Source: Papilionanthe hookeriana x Papilionanthe teres
Lineage: Eukaryota; Streptophyta; Magnoliopsida; Asparagales; Orchidaceae
Length of the DNA stretch: 64,000 nucleotides
Direction: 5' to 3'
Assembly (NCBI GenBank): GCA_022702705.1
Contig: CM040434.1
Span: 55,292,953-55,356,952 of the forward strand
The position numbers and the translations under genes were made by a program. This document shows positions 23,789 to 36,540 of the stretch, piece by piece. The notes under the pieces were generated by a model. That model ran no database searches, was not told where the DNA came from, and saw only the letters and a list, made by a program, of their open reading frames with translations. Within the stretch, counting starts at the first letter, position 1; each line of letters begins with the position of its first letter.

Positions 23789-23930
23789 AAAAAAAAATTA
23801 AATAAAAGGACTTGAGTAAAATAAAATATTTTTGGTATTTTTGCTTTTGTTAATATTTTTGTATTTTTTTAAAGAAAAGTATATAAAATATTTTTAAATT
23901 GAAAAATCTAAAATTTGTCTCTCACTTCCT

Positions 23931-23948
23931 TCCCCGGCAATGGCGCCA
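23931..23948 (-). other. Primer binding site of element C, tRNA-Asp type
   Basis: Minus strand TGGCGCCATTGCCGGGGA differs by one base from the site in element B. It lies nine bases after the LTR end. Confidence 0.8.
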
Positions 23949-23957
23949 AAAACTTGG

Positions 23958-25672
23958 TGACCCGCACTGCTGTTTGCAAGAATTTATGAACTTAGATTTA
24001 TATATTTATAATGATTTTGTAAAGTCACAATTTCAAACACAAGTATACGTATCGCTCAAGTAATACAGGGCTCTAGTGGAGTCCTGGTTATCAATCATAC
24101 AGGGAAGATTAATTGAAGAAATTAATAGATTTTTAAATTAAAAGTAATTATAACTTTTATTTCTTTACAAAATTTAGATTTTAAGTTTAATGAAATTCCA
24201 ACTAGATGTAAGTAAAGCAGCAATAAAATAAATGTTAATGCAAGTATAAATAAAACAACTTTCTCCTTTTCAACTAATCCAAGAATTTTCAGAATAACTA
24301 TCATTTATCGAGAACTTGAGATTATGGTATTGCGCCAAATAGAAGCAATCATATTCTTTACCTTCGCTCGATAGTATAAAGAACATTGGCTAATCTATAG
24401 ATTAGTTCAGGATGTATTATTAGTAGGATGGATTAGTCTAGTCTCACACTTCTAGATGTCCAAGGGTGGCTATGGTCGGCCCTACTAGTGACTCATTCCC
24501 TTTTTATAAACCAGATTATTAGAATTTAGTCTGTTTAATTAATTCTAAGCCCAATAAATAATATTTTCCTATTTATTTGCACTTCACCATGAATAACCAC
24601 ACATGGCCTTCGATTACTCAAGGATTCATGTGATATCTACTAGTTAAGAACTCATCTTCAGATAGGTCTTAGAATTCTTCAACATGTTTTAACAATTCAA
24701 ATGACCAGTTTAAAAAGTAAATTAAGATCATGTATTAATATCATCACAATAATTTTTAAAATTAAGTTCTCCAACGAAATCAAATTATCTTATTATCTTT
24801 TCTTGGTTGAAAGGAGAAAGAAAAGTAACTACTCAGAACACATTGAATTCACACAAAAAAACATATTTATAAAACTTTGAACCAAGTTATAAATACTTAT
24901 CTAGAATGTTCCTTCAAGTAATCCTTTGACTCCTACTAACTCTAATGCAAAGCACAAGAGTTCAATAACACCAACACTTACAAACTCTCACTTACTACTC
25001 AGGGAATTGAGTAGTAACACTCAAAATAACTAAAATAAACTCACTAAATACTTAAGAAGAATATATGGTGGCTCTCTAAAACTATCTTTGGACTTTGGGG
25101 AGCTAAAGGAGGGGCTGGTTCTCTGTAGAAATATCTCCTATTTATAGAGCTTCAAAAATGACCAGAGGTTGCTTAAGGCATCTCTTCAAAATTCATCCAA
25201 ATTCAATGAATCTTCTAGAAAGTAACTGTGGTGCCTAGGCGCCGGGATCTGTCGCCTAGGCGCCAGACTCCGTGACCAGGTCTTCGCACCTCTTCACTTT
25301 GGATCACACTTCTTCTTGATTAAAACTATTTTTCTGTCTCCATATGCATTGTATCACATGTCCTATGTATCAGGAGTAAATTTTAGTCTTCTAAAAGGTC
25401 TGATAACCGCTTAACACCATCAAAACAACTGCTCAAAGTTGTCAAAAATCTTAACTACTTTAGTATCGAACCGGCGCTTAGGCGCCAGACCTATAATTTT
25501 GGCAACTTTGCTTTTTAGCTCTATTTTTGCTCCTTTTTGCTCCTTTTTCCTTCTTGAACTCTTTTTTCTTCACCTATATCCAAAAACATAAAATACCTTT
25601 CATTAAAGCATGATATTCTTAAAAATTGAATCATAAATAAGGTATAAAAATAGGTATTTTTTAAGTGGATCA
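23958..25672 (-). mobile_element. 5' LTR of element C
   Basis: About 1.7 kb on the minus strand from TGATCCACTT (25,672) to TCA before the PBS. It shares blocks with LTR A, including CGATACGTATACTTG (about 24,042-24,056). It holds a palindromic GC module with GGCGCCTAGGCGCC-type units at about 25,230-25,265 and 25,473-25,485. Only one LTR of C is present because its 3' half ends inside RT. Confidence 0.75.
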
Positions 25673-27027
25673 TAAACTCTAGCAAGTTAAACTAACACAA
25701 GACTAAATTTATAACAAAGTTCAGTTGCAAGAAAGAATCTTCCTCCTTTCCATTCATAATGTGATGATTATTGTGATATAGATCAGTGATACAAATGTAT
25801 TGTGCCAAATTGGAGCATTCCAATTCTTTACCCATATTTCAGCGTATAAAGAACATTAGCTAATCCTAAGTTTAATCCCCAAATCCATGGTTAGGCTGGG
25901 AGGATAATGGTTCTCACTCCAGAGCTCCCACTTCCCTTCACCGAAAGGCTAACTCTCGCTTTTGTTTCTAAATATTAGGACCAAATTGAGGATTCCAGCC
26001 TGTCACTCTGAAATCTCTAGTTCTACTCCCATCAAAGTATGTTTCCCTATTTATTTGCACTCAATCCCTATGAACTACATCTCTCATTCTTGGACATTAA
26101 ATGTGACCTTCGGTGTTGTTATGCAAATCATAATCCTTTCGGAACATATGTTTCCCAACAAGTCTTAACAATTCAATTGGCCAGATCAAAAAGTAAATGA
26201 AGTTCTAAGTGAAAAAGTCATCACAAATTCTTCATAATAACTCGACACATCATTTCTAATTCACAACATCAACACATCACATGAAAAGGAGAAAAACAAA
26301 AAAAATCTAAGCAAGACTCATGAGGAAAAGATGACAAAACATGAATTTTATATATAAAAACAACGTCATATAAATATAGTAAAGTAAAGACAACTCATCT
26401 CAAACTCTTCCCCAAGCGAATCTCAAGGAATTCCTTTGACTCAACTTCTTTCTTCACAACAACACACAATTCTCTCTTTATAATAGTAAGAAAGAAGAAA
26501 TCTCTGACTTTCCCTCTCCTCTCACACTCCTTAGAAGAGAAAACACAAACTTAACTTCCTATATAAAATGGAAAGAAAACTCTCTCTAAGCTCTAAAATC
26601 TTCTCTTCCTTTTTCCCCCCTTTCAAATTGGCTCTAAAAGTGTTTAAATTCAGCCAAAATTGAATTCTCAAGCGTTTCCTCAAGCAACCTTTCAAAATCC
26701 TGCCAAATACATTGAATCTAGTTCAAAATCGGTATAGGGCATTGTCCGACGCTGGTAGGAGCACCATTCAACACATTATTCCGCCAGAATATCATAACTT
26801 TCTGGAAACTGGTGTTGTTCGGCGCTGATGATAGCACTGTTCAGCGCTAGTTCAATAAAATTCACTTTTGTCGCTCCAAATTTGCTCCTTTTCGCTTCTT
26901 TTTGCTCCAAAGGCCTACAATCATTGTACCTGCATGAAATCATGAAAATATCTTTCTTTAAAGTGCAATATCATAAAAAACAGGTATGAAATGAATAGTA
27001 AAAAGCTATCAAATTTTTAATGGATCA
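25673..27027 (-). mobile_element. Athila LTR D, truncated by element C
   Basis: The block GCCAAATTGGAGCATTCCAATTC (here 25,804-25,826), the nearby TTTACCC, and TTTCTTTAAAGTGCAAT.TCATA near the LTR start match B's LTRs. The LTR starts TGATCCATTA at 27,027, close to C's LTR start. Its last ~200 bp are missing where element C begins. A GC module with GGCGCTGATGATAGCACTGT-type units lies at about 26,735-26,850. Confidence 0.6.
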
Positions 27028-28753
27028 TCTACCCTTCAGAACGATGCTCCTCCTTTGGATTCAGCCAGGGCTTCTTTCACATGCTATTCTATCATTTGCT
27101 TAATATCTTCTTCTGGTACCAGACTTTGAATGAAATCCTTTTTCGGCTGCTCTTTTTTATTAACAAAGGTGAATTCTTTCTTATTGTCAGTAACTGGAAC
27201 AACCTCTGGTTGGTTTATTTCTGGAGGTATTATCATCTACGAAGAGTATGTATTCCCTTGAATTACAGTCATAACGACAGTCTTTTCCTTCATTCTCTTG
27301 TCCATGCGGTCAATCTATTCATCCCTTTGCTGGATGATCTATAATAACGTTTCAGCGGCATTTTCCTTAACTGGTTGTTGGTATTCCCGTAAAAATGATG
27401 TCGCTCTGATCTCAACAACGCGAACTTCTGCAAAATCCTCCCCTATGTAATCCGTTAGATCTTCTTCATCTCCCAAAATTTCCCTTCTTTCTTTAGTCAC
27501 TTGCTTAATGTCTGCTTTTAGCTTTTCCAAATTAGCCTCAATCGATCTACCTTTAGTAACTTTAAGGTTAATCGACAGTAGTTGAGGAGTAAACTCTTTC
27601 GGAGTAATTCTTAGAGTGCTAGCTGCCTCCTCAAGCTTGGAGTTCTTCTCAGAATCCTCAACATGAGGCTTCTTCACGAGTATCGACCCAGTGGCTTTAG
27701 GTTGCCACACCATCACATTTGACACTAACACTGTAGGTTTGGATGACCTACTGACGATATCAGTGTGTTGGTAAGTGGTGTGTTTCCTATCACGCGGAAC
27801 AGATACATCAGTGGGCAACTTCCTTCCTTCTCTTGGCACCTTTACCGAAGAACTGACTTCCTCTCATGTAACTGGGAAAGCTATTCTCGGTCCAAGACAT
27901 TGCTTGATTGGTACTTGTCCCATGAGCCTCGAGGAAGTAGTGGCAGCAATGGGAGTAGCAGTGATAGAAGCAGGTGGATGTACTCCCAGACGTTGCTTGA
28001 CTGACATCCCGGGTAGTGGAAGAACACTGGTTATAGGAATGACTGGGGTGTGATGATTATACAGTTGTGGCTTATAAAAGGTTTGTGGGGGCAAACCTTT
28101 CTCCCTCCTCGTAGGATTCTTGACAGTTCGCGTGTCAGATTCATCCCTCCTTATAATCTGGGCCTTCATTTGGCGTGGCACGACACACCCCATCCACTTC
28201 AAAATATCAGCAACATAATAGTTTTCCTCCCTTCCCAGTCACTCGAACATGGCTCATACTCGGGCTAGCAGCGTAGCGCTTACCTTCCTTCTTTGACCCC
28301 CATAGCGGAAGGGCTGAGGCGGTATAGCGGAAATACTGGAGACATCGTCTTTGCCAAGGGCGGCGACAAAGGATGAAACCTACTTCTCCCTAGTAGGGGT
28401 GAGGTCTCAGGTAGTCCAGCCTCCTCTACAACAGGAGTATTGATGGAAATAGCGAACTCAGAACCTTTTCCCTCTTGACTTTGGCTAACTTTCTGTTTCT
28501 ATTTCTTTTCTGCGTCTGAGTCAAAGGCGCAAACTTCAATCTGGACCCAATTTCAAAAACAGAGAGGATCGGAGCAAAATTCGGGCACTTCTTGACAACA
28601 ACCCACCCAAACATGCACACTCTTCCCTTTTGCTGCAACGGGAGAAACAACGGGTGCAGAGGCAATCAAACTAGCGAGGGCAACATCAAGGGTCCTGAGT
28701 ATGACCCCTACAGAAGACATCACAGAAACGACGAAACTCATTTCAGCTGCCAC
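27028..28753 (-). pseudogene. Gag-like ORF of element F, lineage unassigned
   Basis: The minus strand reads as coding with only a few breaks over about 1.7 kb. Segments are MAAEMSFVVSVMSSVGVILR, a basic QKRNRNRKLAKVKREK stretch, a Pro-rich region with QRLGVHPPAS and PIKQCLGPR, and an acidic stretch with ERREILGDEEDLTDYIGEDF. VTDNKKEFTFVNKKEQPKKD follows toward 27,100. It lies downstream of a PBS and LTR in the same orientation, so it is probably a Gag-type ORF. I did not recognise a zinc knuckle or an enzyme motif. It is cut at 27,027 by LTR D. Confidence 0.5.
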
Positions 28754-29545
28754 CCTCTTTATTAGGGGGAATTCTTAAGAATACCTCAAGTTAAACTCAA
28801 CAACAGGCTCAAAAGTTTTGTCCGTTTCAGGCTATAGCACGACGACGACAACGCTACCGAACTTGACTTTGGCATCATCGAACCCTTACGCAAATTTAAC
28901 AATCGCAACATCGGGCAGCTCATCATTCTTATCGCTGAAATTCATTCCAACGACAAAAGAGAAGATCAGCTTGGGTGTAAACATTTTCTTTGTATGTAGG
29001 AAAATTCAGAACATTAACATCATTTCATGTTTCACTTGATTGCAGGACGAATATCGAAGCATAACAAACATATCTGGCAAACTGGGTGTTTCTTTTTAAA
29101 AATTATCTAAATTATTATTATTTATTCAAATTATATTTCGTTTCATTTTAAGAGGAAAATAATTTGAAAATGGCAGATTTCAAATCATTTTAAAGAATAA
29201 AATGCAGCGAACATGAAGCGTAGGACCCGGTCCTCAAACTGGAGGGAGGTGATCTTACTCTTAACTCACTTCAGTCAACATCGATCATTGCTCCTAATCC
29301 ATCACACATATTGGGGGTCCAAACCACTTTAGACGCATTTTCAAGGTCCAAAGTTTCCAGAATCTCTCTGTTTAAGGGTGATTAAACAGATGTCTCTAGA
29401 ATCCAAAAGGAGTTAGCTATACCTGCCCAAGGAAGAAATGAGCAAGGTACGCCAATGAAAGAATGATAGTCTAGCCCACCAGGGACATAGATACACTACT
29501 GATGTATGGAGACAAAACCACTTGATCGAAATGGAGAGTGGAATT
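28754..29545 (-). other. Leader of element F
   Basis: Between the PBS and the gag-like ORF no gene was recognised. One small frame on the minus strand near 28,770-29,000 (SDKNDELPDVAIVKFA) could be the broken start of the gag-like ORF. Confidence 0.35.
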
Positions 29546-29564
29546 GTCCCCAACTGAGTCGCCA
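29546..29564 (-). other. Primer binding site of element F
   Basis: Minus strand TGGCGACTCAGTTGGGGAC directly follows the LTR. This TGGCGACTC...GGGGA string is a common PBS in plant Ty3/gypsy elements. I think it is used by tRNA-Arg-primed families, but I am not certain of the tRNA. Confidence 0.55.
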
Positions 29565-30268
29565 TAAATTATCGGCCAATAATTTTGAAAATAATTTAAG
29601 TTTAATATAATGGATGTATATAATTTTTAAATACTAGTGGAGAAGGATTTGGAAAATGATTTAAATTTAATATATATATATATATAATTTTAATTTTGGA
29701 AAAATATCATTTTAATCTTTTATATGAGATCTATTTAGTCTTGAAAAGATGAATGAGACTAAATAGATCTCAACACTATAAGTGATACATCACCTTGATG
29801 AGTAAGCATATCACTTGATAACGAGCTTGATTACATAAAATAACTAATTTATGATATTTGTTTGGTCTGCGAAACCTTTTATGTATGACTAAAAAATTTC
29901 CCTACCATATATAAAGATTAGATAGGGTTTATTTTAACTGGGTTCCTAAGTTCTTTATAAGGGAAAACCCTTATAGTTAATTACATCTCAAGTGACGAAG
30001 TCACTTAAGAAAACTCTCGATTATGATCGGTGGTTCTGACTTTAAGATTGTAATGTTTAGGTTTCTAAGGTTTGACATAGGAAAATCAAATGGAAATGGA
30101 TCAACTAGGAACGGTTATTTTAGAATTCAAATGAATGAAATTTAGGAGACGTCACAAATCTGAGAAAAGCCCCAGTGACTTCCAAACTATCCTATTATTT
30201 GGCTTTATGTCTTAGAAGTGAGGTTATTTAATGTTTAATCCTTCCAATTTTATTATTTAGGGCTCACA
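29565..30268 (-). mobile_element. 5' LTR of element F
   Basis: About 0.7 kb on the minus strand from TGTGAGCCCTAAATAATAAA (30,268) to the PBS. It shares that start and many later blocks with LTR G (39,672-40,348) and copy H (1-465). It contains a short (TA)n at 29,681-29,697 and a perfect hairpin at 29,725-29,772. Confidence 0.65.
29725..29772. repeat. Perfect hairpin inside LTR F
   Basis: TGAGATCTATTTAGTC and its exact reverse complement GACTAAATAGATCTCA form 16-base arms around a 16-base loop. LTR G lacks this structure at the equivalent place. Confidence 0.7.
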
Positions 30269-31797
30269 TTCGCACGATATCCGATCGTGCCAATAGCCTG
30301 AGAAGATAGGAGGATTAACAACATACTAAACAACAACCTTATAATCCTAAAAGTGTTAGGGCTTATGTTGCACAACATGGTAATGCAAAAGCCCAAACAT
30401 AATGTGAGGATTTACTTTGCACTAGGTGGAATACCTCGAGGTCCTATAGGTTATATTATTGACACTAAGGGAATGTTCAATTGAAGTAGGCCCGCTCCAC
30501 TGTTGAATTATTATCCTCTGAAGTCATCTTCCACTTACTTGCATCTCATTCTGAGCTCCTAGTCATTTTGGCCAATAAGCTTGCCTCAAGCTTCATATCG
30601 TAGTGACTTCAAGTTTAGGGTTTATGTTTTGGTATTTGCTAGTGTAATTTTTTTGTTGGGTCTGAAGTTATAGTGTAATGTATTCCTAAACATGTGTCAT
30701 AATATTTTCTTTCCTAGGGGGACTTGCATATTTTATAGACAAATACTGAAAACAAAAGAATAATGAAAATGTACTAAAGAAAAGAGGTAGCAAGCTTAGT
30801 AAAGAAAAGGGGCAGGAAGTGCAATAAAGGAAAGAACATTAAAAAGGGGTGCAAAAAAGAAATACAGTAACTTTAAAATGAACTTGCGTATCTGGTGTAT
30901 CTACTACTACAAGGATTAACATCACATATAAAACATAAAAATATTACTAACAAGTTAAAGTGAGTTAAAAAACACTAGCGCAAGTGTAGGAGGACTAAGT
31001 GGCACGTATATGGAAAATCGGAGCGGGATATATGAGTTTTGGTATATGGGGAGCTCAGAACTAGGACCGAGGCCCTAACGAATTTTCCTAAAGGAACTAT
31101 GTAGGCAACCTTTATAACCATTATGTTTGTGGGATCCAACATAGGGTAAAGGATTACCCCCAAATTCTTCAAGGGAGGGTTGTTCTCAACCAGACTTGTG
31201 TGGCTAACATGTGAGCTGGCCAGAAGAGACATTCAAAAGCCTTTAAGTTTATAGATCTGAAATGTTTCAATTTTTTACAAGGTTAGTATCTTTACAGAAA
31301 GGTATCATATCATTTCTTTATCAATTCTATGTCATTGGACAATTCACATGTCAACCACATCGTCAGTTCAGAGCTGCCCGCAACCCTTAAGGGCAAAAGG
31401 GTAACCCTTTACCAGGGGTTGGAGAGCAGTGGTGCCAAACCTCTACCCTCGGGAACCCTCAGACTGAGGACATGCAACACTTCACCACATACCTAGATAA
31501 CCTTCTCATCACCGCTCATACCTACCTACACCTCCATCCTATATCCCGCTCAATGCTCCATCATATGATATTGTTGAAGCCAAAGTTGACCATGAGCATA
31601 AAGTAGTCTGTCATCACCGAAATTGTTATCACCTTGATAATTGTCTTTTCAGTCATTATGATTGTAACCCATCCAACATATGGTAAAAACCCTACAACAC
31701 ACCCACACACCCCTTATATGATATTGCAGATCGGCTCGACAATGCTTCATGCTTCTACATTTCCAAAATAGTTACGAGGTGATATGACCTGTACATC
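30269..31797. other. No recognisable gene
   Basis: Mixed AT-rich sequence. Around 31,370-31,640 it has balanced composition resembling an LTR or other noncoding repeat, but no paired copy occurs in the window. No RNA gene or supported protein is seen. Confidence 0.3.
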
Positions 31798-32052
31798 TTA
31801 AACGGAGCTCTCTAGGTATCTTATGAAGTTAGCATTAGCCCAACTAGTTCCAAGTATTAACACATTATTCTTAATAGATTTGTAAGATAAAGCTAAATAT
31901 TGATCTAATCTTGCATTAGCATAAGCAACAAGACCTCCATTGCTGGCGCCAGCGATAATGATGATGAACATGGAGAGAGCAGATCGATCTCGGAAGGCAC
32001 AGAAGGTGACATCAAAGAAGAAGGCGAATTCCATCGCCCACTGTGGAATCAT
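31798..32052 (-). CDS. Short orphan open frame, possible captured gene fragment
   Basis: An 84-codon minus-strand frame contains FAFFFDVTFCAFRDRSALSM, IIIIAGASNGGLVAYANARL and SIKNNVLILGTSWANANFIR. Codon texture and the CT-rich sequence just upstream (32,100-32,230 on the minus strand) look gene-like. I do not recognise the protein, and the frame has no introns or neighbours that support it. It may be a fragment captured by a repeat or a chance frame. Confidence 0.2.
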   Translation of the reverse strand: MIPQWAMEFAFFFDVTFCAFRDRSALSMFIIIIAGASNGGLVAYANARLDQYLALSYKSIKNNVLILGTSWANANFIRYLESSV

Positions 32053-34139
32053 GGACGTTATTAATGAATCTGAATAAGAATCCCACTAGGTGAGAATCAC
32101 CAAAATCCATAGATAACAGTGAAAGGGGGGGAGAAATGGGTTGAGTGATGAGGAGAATGATGGGGATAGTTGAGGAATGCAGAGACAGGGCAGAGTGTAA
32201 CTAAGTGAAGGCATCGGGAAGGAGGGGAACTTAGCCAACAAAGTGCTTCAAAGAGAATCTCGCATGATTAACTTGCCAAATGATTAATTCAGAGCTAACA
32301 TAACCCTGTTGTTTCTAGGAATGAAGCAAACGTAGGCTTTCGAGAAGGAGGACTTTGAGCAGAGGGTGTCGGGTGAAGAGTAAGAGGTCAATGACAGAGA
32401 AGGCGTAAGAATGTTGGCTTGCTTGAGTGTTTTTTAAATAGGGATTTTATTTTTTTTATTTTCTTTTTGTTAATAATATTATTATTTATTTAAGATCCTT
32501 GATCATGAATTTTCTGTTTGCACACAAAGCTATATCGAAATAGGTATCCTTCTTAGCTATAATCAACATTTCGGACGCACTTGTGCGATCCGTTTCACTA
32601 TTCAGGGTCATCTGGACAACTTCGTCTACGGTCAGGTTGAAAAAACGTTAAATTCAGTTTTCTTTAAATTTTGAATTCATGATTGCTTATTTTGAAAATT
32701 GTTTTCAATTTTGATTAATTGTGAAATATATAAAAATGTATGTGATGTGAACCTTGGTGTTGACGTGCATCGAGTGTGTGAATCGTGAATTGCAGTGTCT
32801 GTGTATTGCGAATACGCACGAAAGTCACAATGGGTTTCTTAAGGTTTTGAAATCCTAGGGGAACTCTTTTTGGACCTTCATATACTGGTACTTAGCCCTT
32901 ACAGCTAGAAATTAAGTGCTTAGAACCACTTACAAGAGGCCTCATAAAAGAGTCGGGAGGTGGTTTGAAATTCTAGAAGGGTGTGGGTCCCAGTAGTAGT
33001 CCTCTTGGAGACTCAAACAGAAAATCTTAAGACTAGATCCTAGGCTCTAAGATGAGTAAGACACCTCACCAAAAATGAGGTCAATAAGAGAAAAGCTCTG
33101 GCTATTATCGATGAAGCCTTCTAGAAGCATTCCTTGTCCAAAATAGCCTCAACTTGTTCTGCCATCGAGACCCTTAGCTGAGTGGGTCTTGGCGCTCGCC
33201 ACTCTTCAATTGAGCAACCTTTTGATCGGCTTCGCCTTCATGAATTTCAATCGGTCACTCTGTCTCCATAGGATGATCAACCTCTTTCACGAGTGGGGTG
33301 AGGGTCATCCTTTTCCCTCCATCTGTCGTCTTGAGAGACTTTTTTGCCTGAATGGCAGTCAAATTTCTCACCTTTTTAGGTAGGTGGATTTACATACTCC
33401 TCTAGTGCAATATGTTCATTGCTCATCTCTTGGATTTTGACTAAGTTTTTAGGTTTTGTAACCCCAACAAGTACTTGAACTGTATGCTTTTCAGCCCTTG
33501 CACTAGGGTGGCCTTTGCGATCATCGGCTCCAGTTCCCATATTCCAGCATCTCCTTCTTGAACTATGAAACGTATGCCTGGAGGCACTTGTTCAGCCCCT
33601 GTATGATTTGCCATAAATCTTATGAATCCTTATGAGGCTTCTAGATGTTGGCGAATTTTGACCTCATTTTTTGTGAGGTCTAAACTTCCTTTTAGTAGTT
33701 AAGATCTAGACATAGGGTTTCCTCTTGATTATCTTAGAAGATTAGAGATGGAGCTCACCACCTAGAAATTTAAACCACTTCCTAGCTTTTCTTGAAACTA
33801 TATATGGATGGTTACAGACCTCCAAAACACTTGGAAGGTTGAAGACCAACATGTGGAGGTTCAGAGATGAGTTCCGATAGGAATGATTGAACTTAGGGCA
33901 ACCCTGGGTGACTAGGGTTTGGTCTTGCACACACACCCCTAATCTCTTTACTTCCTCACTTATTCAAAAAACATAAACCAATTCTGCTTTACATCTTTGG
34001 GAACCTCACATGGGTGGTCCCAAGCCTCTGGTCGTTGATCAAGATGGCTAGGATCAATAGGTGAAGGTTCATAAAGAGGTTACCATTTGGCTTGGGTTGG
34101 TCTCAAAGTGGTTAGGCATGGCTGAGATCCATGGTCAAA
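32053..34139. other. Decayed repeat-like DNA, no supported gene
   Basis: The minus strand at 33,000-33,640 reads in pieces such as MANHTGAEQVPPGIRFIVQE and TTDGGKRMTLTPLVKEVDHP. This suggests an old coding remnant, perhaps of a retroelement. No family motif is visible. Confidence 0.3.
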
Positions 34140-34870
34140 TACTCTAAAACCAAAATTTCACCCTAAACCCTAAATTTCTAACCAAAATTCCCAAAATTTA
34201 CCAAAACCTCCAAGTTCATTCCAAACCTCACCCAAATCAAAACCACCAATTGACCCAAAATCAACCAAACCACCAAAATTGGTCAAATTACCAAAATACA
34301 CCCAAAATACCCAAAATTACAAAAATCCAAATTTCTCCCAATTAAATCCTAAAAATCATTTCAAATTTCCCCACATCACCCAATTGTCCCAAATTTTTCA
34401 AATTGACCAAATTGACCAATTTTGACTAATTTTGACCAAAAATCTCAATTTTACCCCTAAATTGCCAAATCCTCATATCAACTCTAATTTCCTCCAAATT
34501 GATCCCAAATTTCCCCAATTTCAATTCTAAACCCTAATTCAACATGAAAAATCACAATTGAAACCATTTTGAAGCCCAATTGAACCAACCCCAAACCCTA
34601 ATTTCAATTTTGAGCCAAAATCACCAATTTGACCCTATCCTCAAATTTCATCAAATTGAACCTCATAACCAACCCAATATCCTAAAATTTGAATTCTAAA
34701 CTCTTCATAAAATTCCCATTGACCAATTTGAACTCTCAATTGGGCTAGACCTAAACTCCAACCCAACTCAAACCAAAACCCCCAATTTTGACCTAAAATC
34801 CCAAAATTAAGTGTCATGACCAATCAAAATGCACCAACTGCAAATCAAAATCAAATTCCAACATGCCTAA
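34140..34870. repeat. A/C-rich, G-poor tract of degenerate CCAAAATT-type motifs
   Basis: About 730 bases on the + strand are dominated by short variants of CCAAAATTNCCAAAATT and ACCAAATTG, with almost no G. The strand bias is striking beside balanced DNA. It is low-complexity rather than an exact tandem array. The adjacent 34,871-35,400 is similar but weaker. Confidence 0.6.
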
Positions 34871-36540
34871 ATTCAATTTTAATCAATCCTAATTGAATTT
34901 GATTAATCAAATTAAAAAATCAAAATCATCTCATGCATATTAAAAGGCCCATCCCCTTATGCATTTTTAAAAAGCTCATGACATCAATTTTAAATGCCCA
35001 ATTTGAGCCCACATAACAAAAATCTCTTCTCCTTCGTCCCATGATAATTTAAAACACTTCATCATGGTATCATATGAATCATACAATGCATGTATATGGC
35101 ACTTTAGCAAAGTTGGGTCGGTCGGCATTTTCCACTAAAAATTCATAGAAACAAAAACTCCTTTTGTATGAAACAATTGCATGGCCTCATACACATCATA
35201 ACATGACTCATGAAGCCTCCCATGGCCATCCCAAATTAAATTTGCCAAAAATGGCAAGTGGAGTTGACCGCTCTCCCTTCTCCCCTTCACTTAGACTTAC
35301 CCTTCATGAAACATTTTTACCCCCTTCTCCTAAGTGCAAACCAGCCTTCTAAACTCACTAAAACTTGCATTGGGGTCTTAAGACCAACTTTAACAATTTT
35401 TGGACCAGGCATAGCCATTAAACCAAGGGACCAAACCTAATCTAGCCAACTTATCTAAAACCCCAAATCCCTTTTGAATTTTTACCATGGAGCCATGTTA
35501 AACCCAAATTTACTCTACCACTCAACTTCCCTAGCTCACTTGAACTTAGAGGTGACCTGACCCTGGCCGGCCAACCACCCCAGCAGCTAGAAAACACCCA
35601 GCTCGAGAAGACCCAAAATGGCTTAAACCCAAAATTAAATGCACTTGGGATGTGTTTCACTGTCATTGGCCACTAGAGCACTTCTTCCCTTCACCTAAGC
35701 GGCCTCTCTACTACCTCAGCTTGCTCTGGTGTCCACCTCAGCCTTGGCTATAAGAAGAGCCACCCGGCTAAAAGGGATGATGCACAAAACCTCAACCAAA
35801 CTCTTTCAAATTTGTTCCAAACCATTCCCACAGCCTAGAGAAGCTTAGCTCCACTGTCTTCCAACCCTAATTCCCCCTGCGTGAGCTCAATTTCAGATCC
35901 TAAAATTAGGATCAGAAATAGGACATACCTCAAAACTCTATCAATCCTAAAATTGAGCTACTCCTGAGCTTCACAAGAGCAAGAGAGGAAGCTCCACATC
36001 CAAATCCCCATAAATTTGAGACTCTGTACCAATATTCCACCTCAAGCTTCTCACCTGTAGGAGGAAGTCCTACACATACAATTCACCACGGTTAATCAAT
36101 ACATCTAGGAGGTGCGCTAGACTCCACTGAAGCTTGTCCAAGCATCTGATTGATGTCTCCCCTCTCAGACAAAGGTATGGATCACTTGAGCCTTTGTGAA
36201 GATAACTTGCAATTTATACTTGACTAAACATATAGATAAGTTCGTCTCACTTAAATGAAGCTCTAGGATCAAACCTTACGTGATTTGGTTAAGAATCGAG
36301 AGAGATATTAGGGTTAGAAAACGAGTGGTTCTCAATTTAAACCAGTTTGTGACAAAGAAGGAGGACCGTCCGATCACACTTGTATCAGAAAGATGGCGCT
36401 TATACGGTCTGACAAAGGAGTGGTGTGTGAACGTAGAGCCCAATCAGCACTGAGTCTGATGGCGGTGTCTAGCAGCGCGACGTCATGTGTTCTTTTGACG
36501 GGTATGAGAATCCAACCAGTGCTAAGCTGTTTAAGTGGGA
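34871..36540. other. Unassigned, possibly LTR-like
   Basis: Balanced composition with CCCAAAT and ACCAAAC words, and a CTCAGCCTTGGCTATAAGAAG string at about 35,736 that could be a promoter-like TATA region of an LTR. No second copy lies in the window, so LTR limits cannot be set. Confidence 0.25.
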
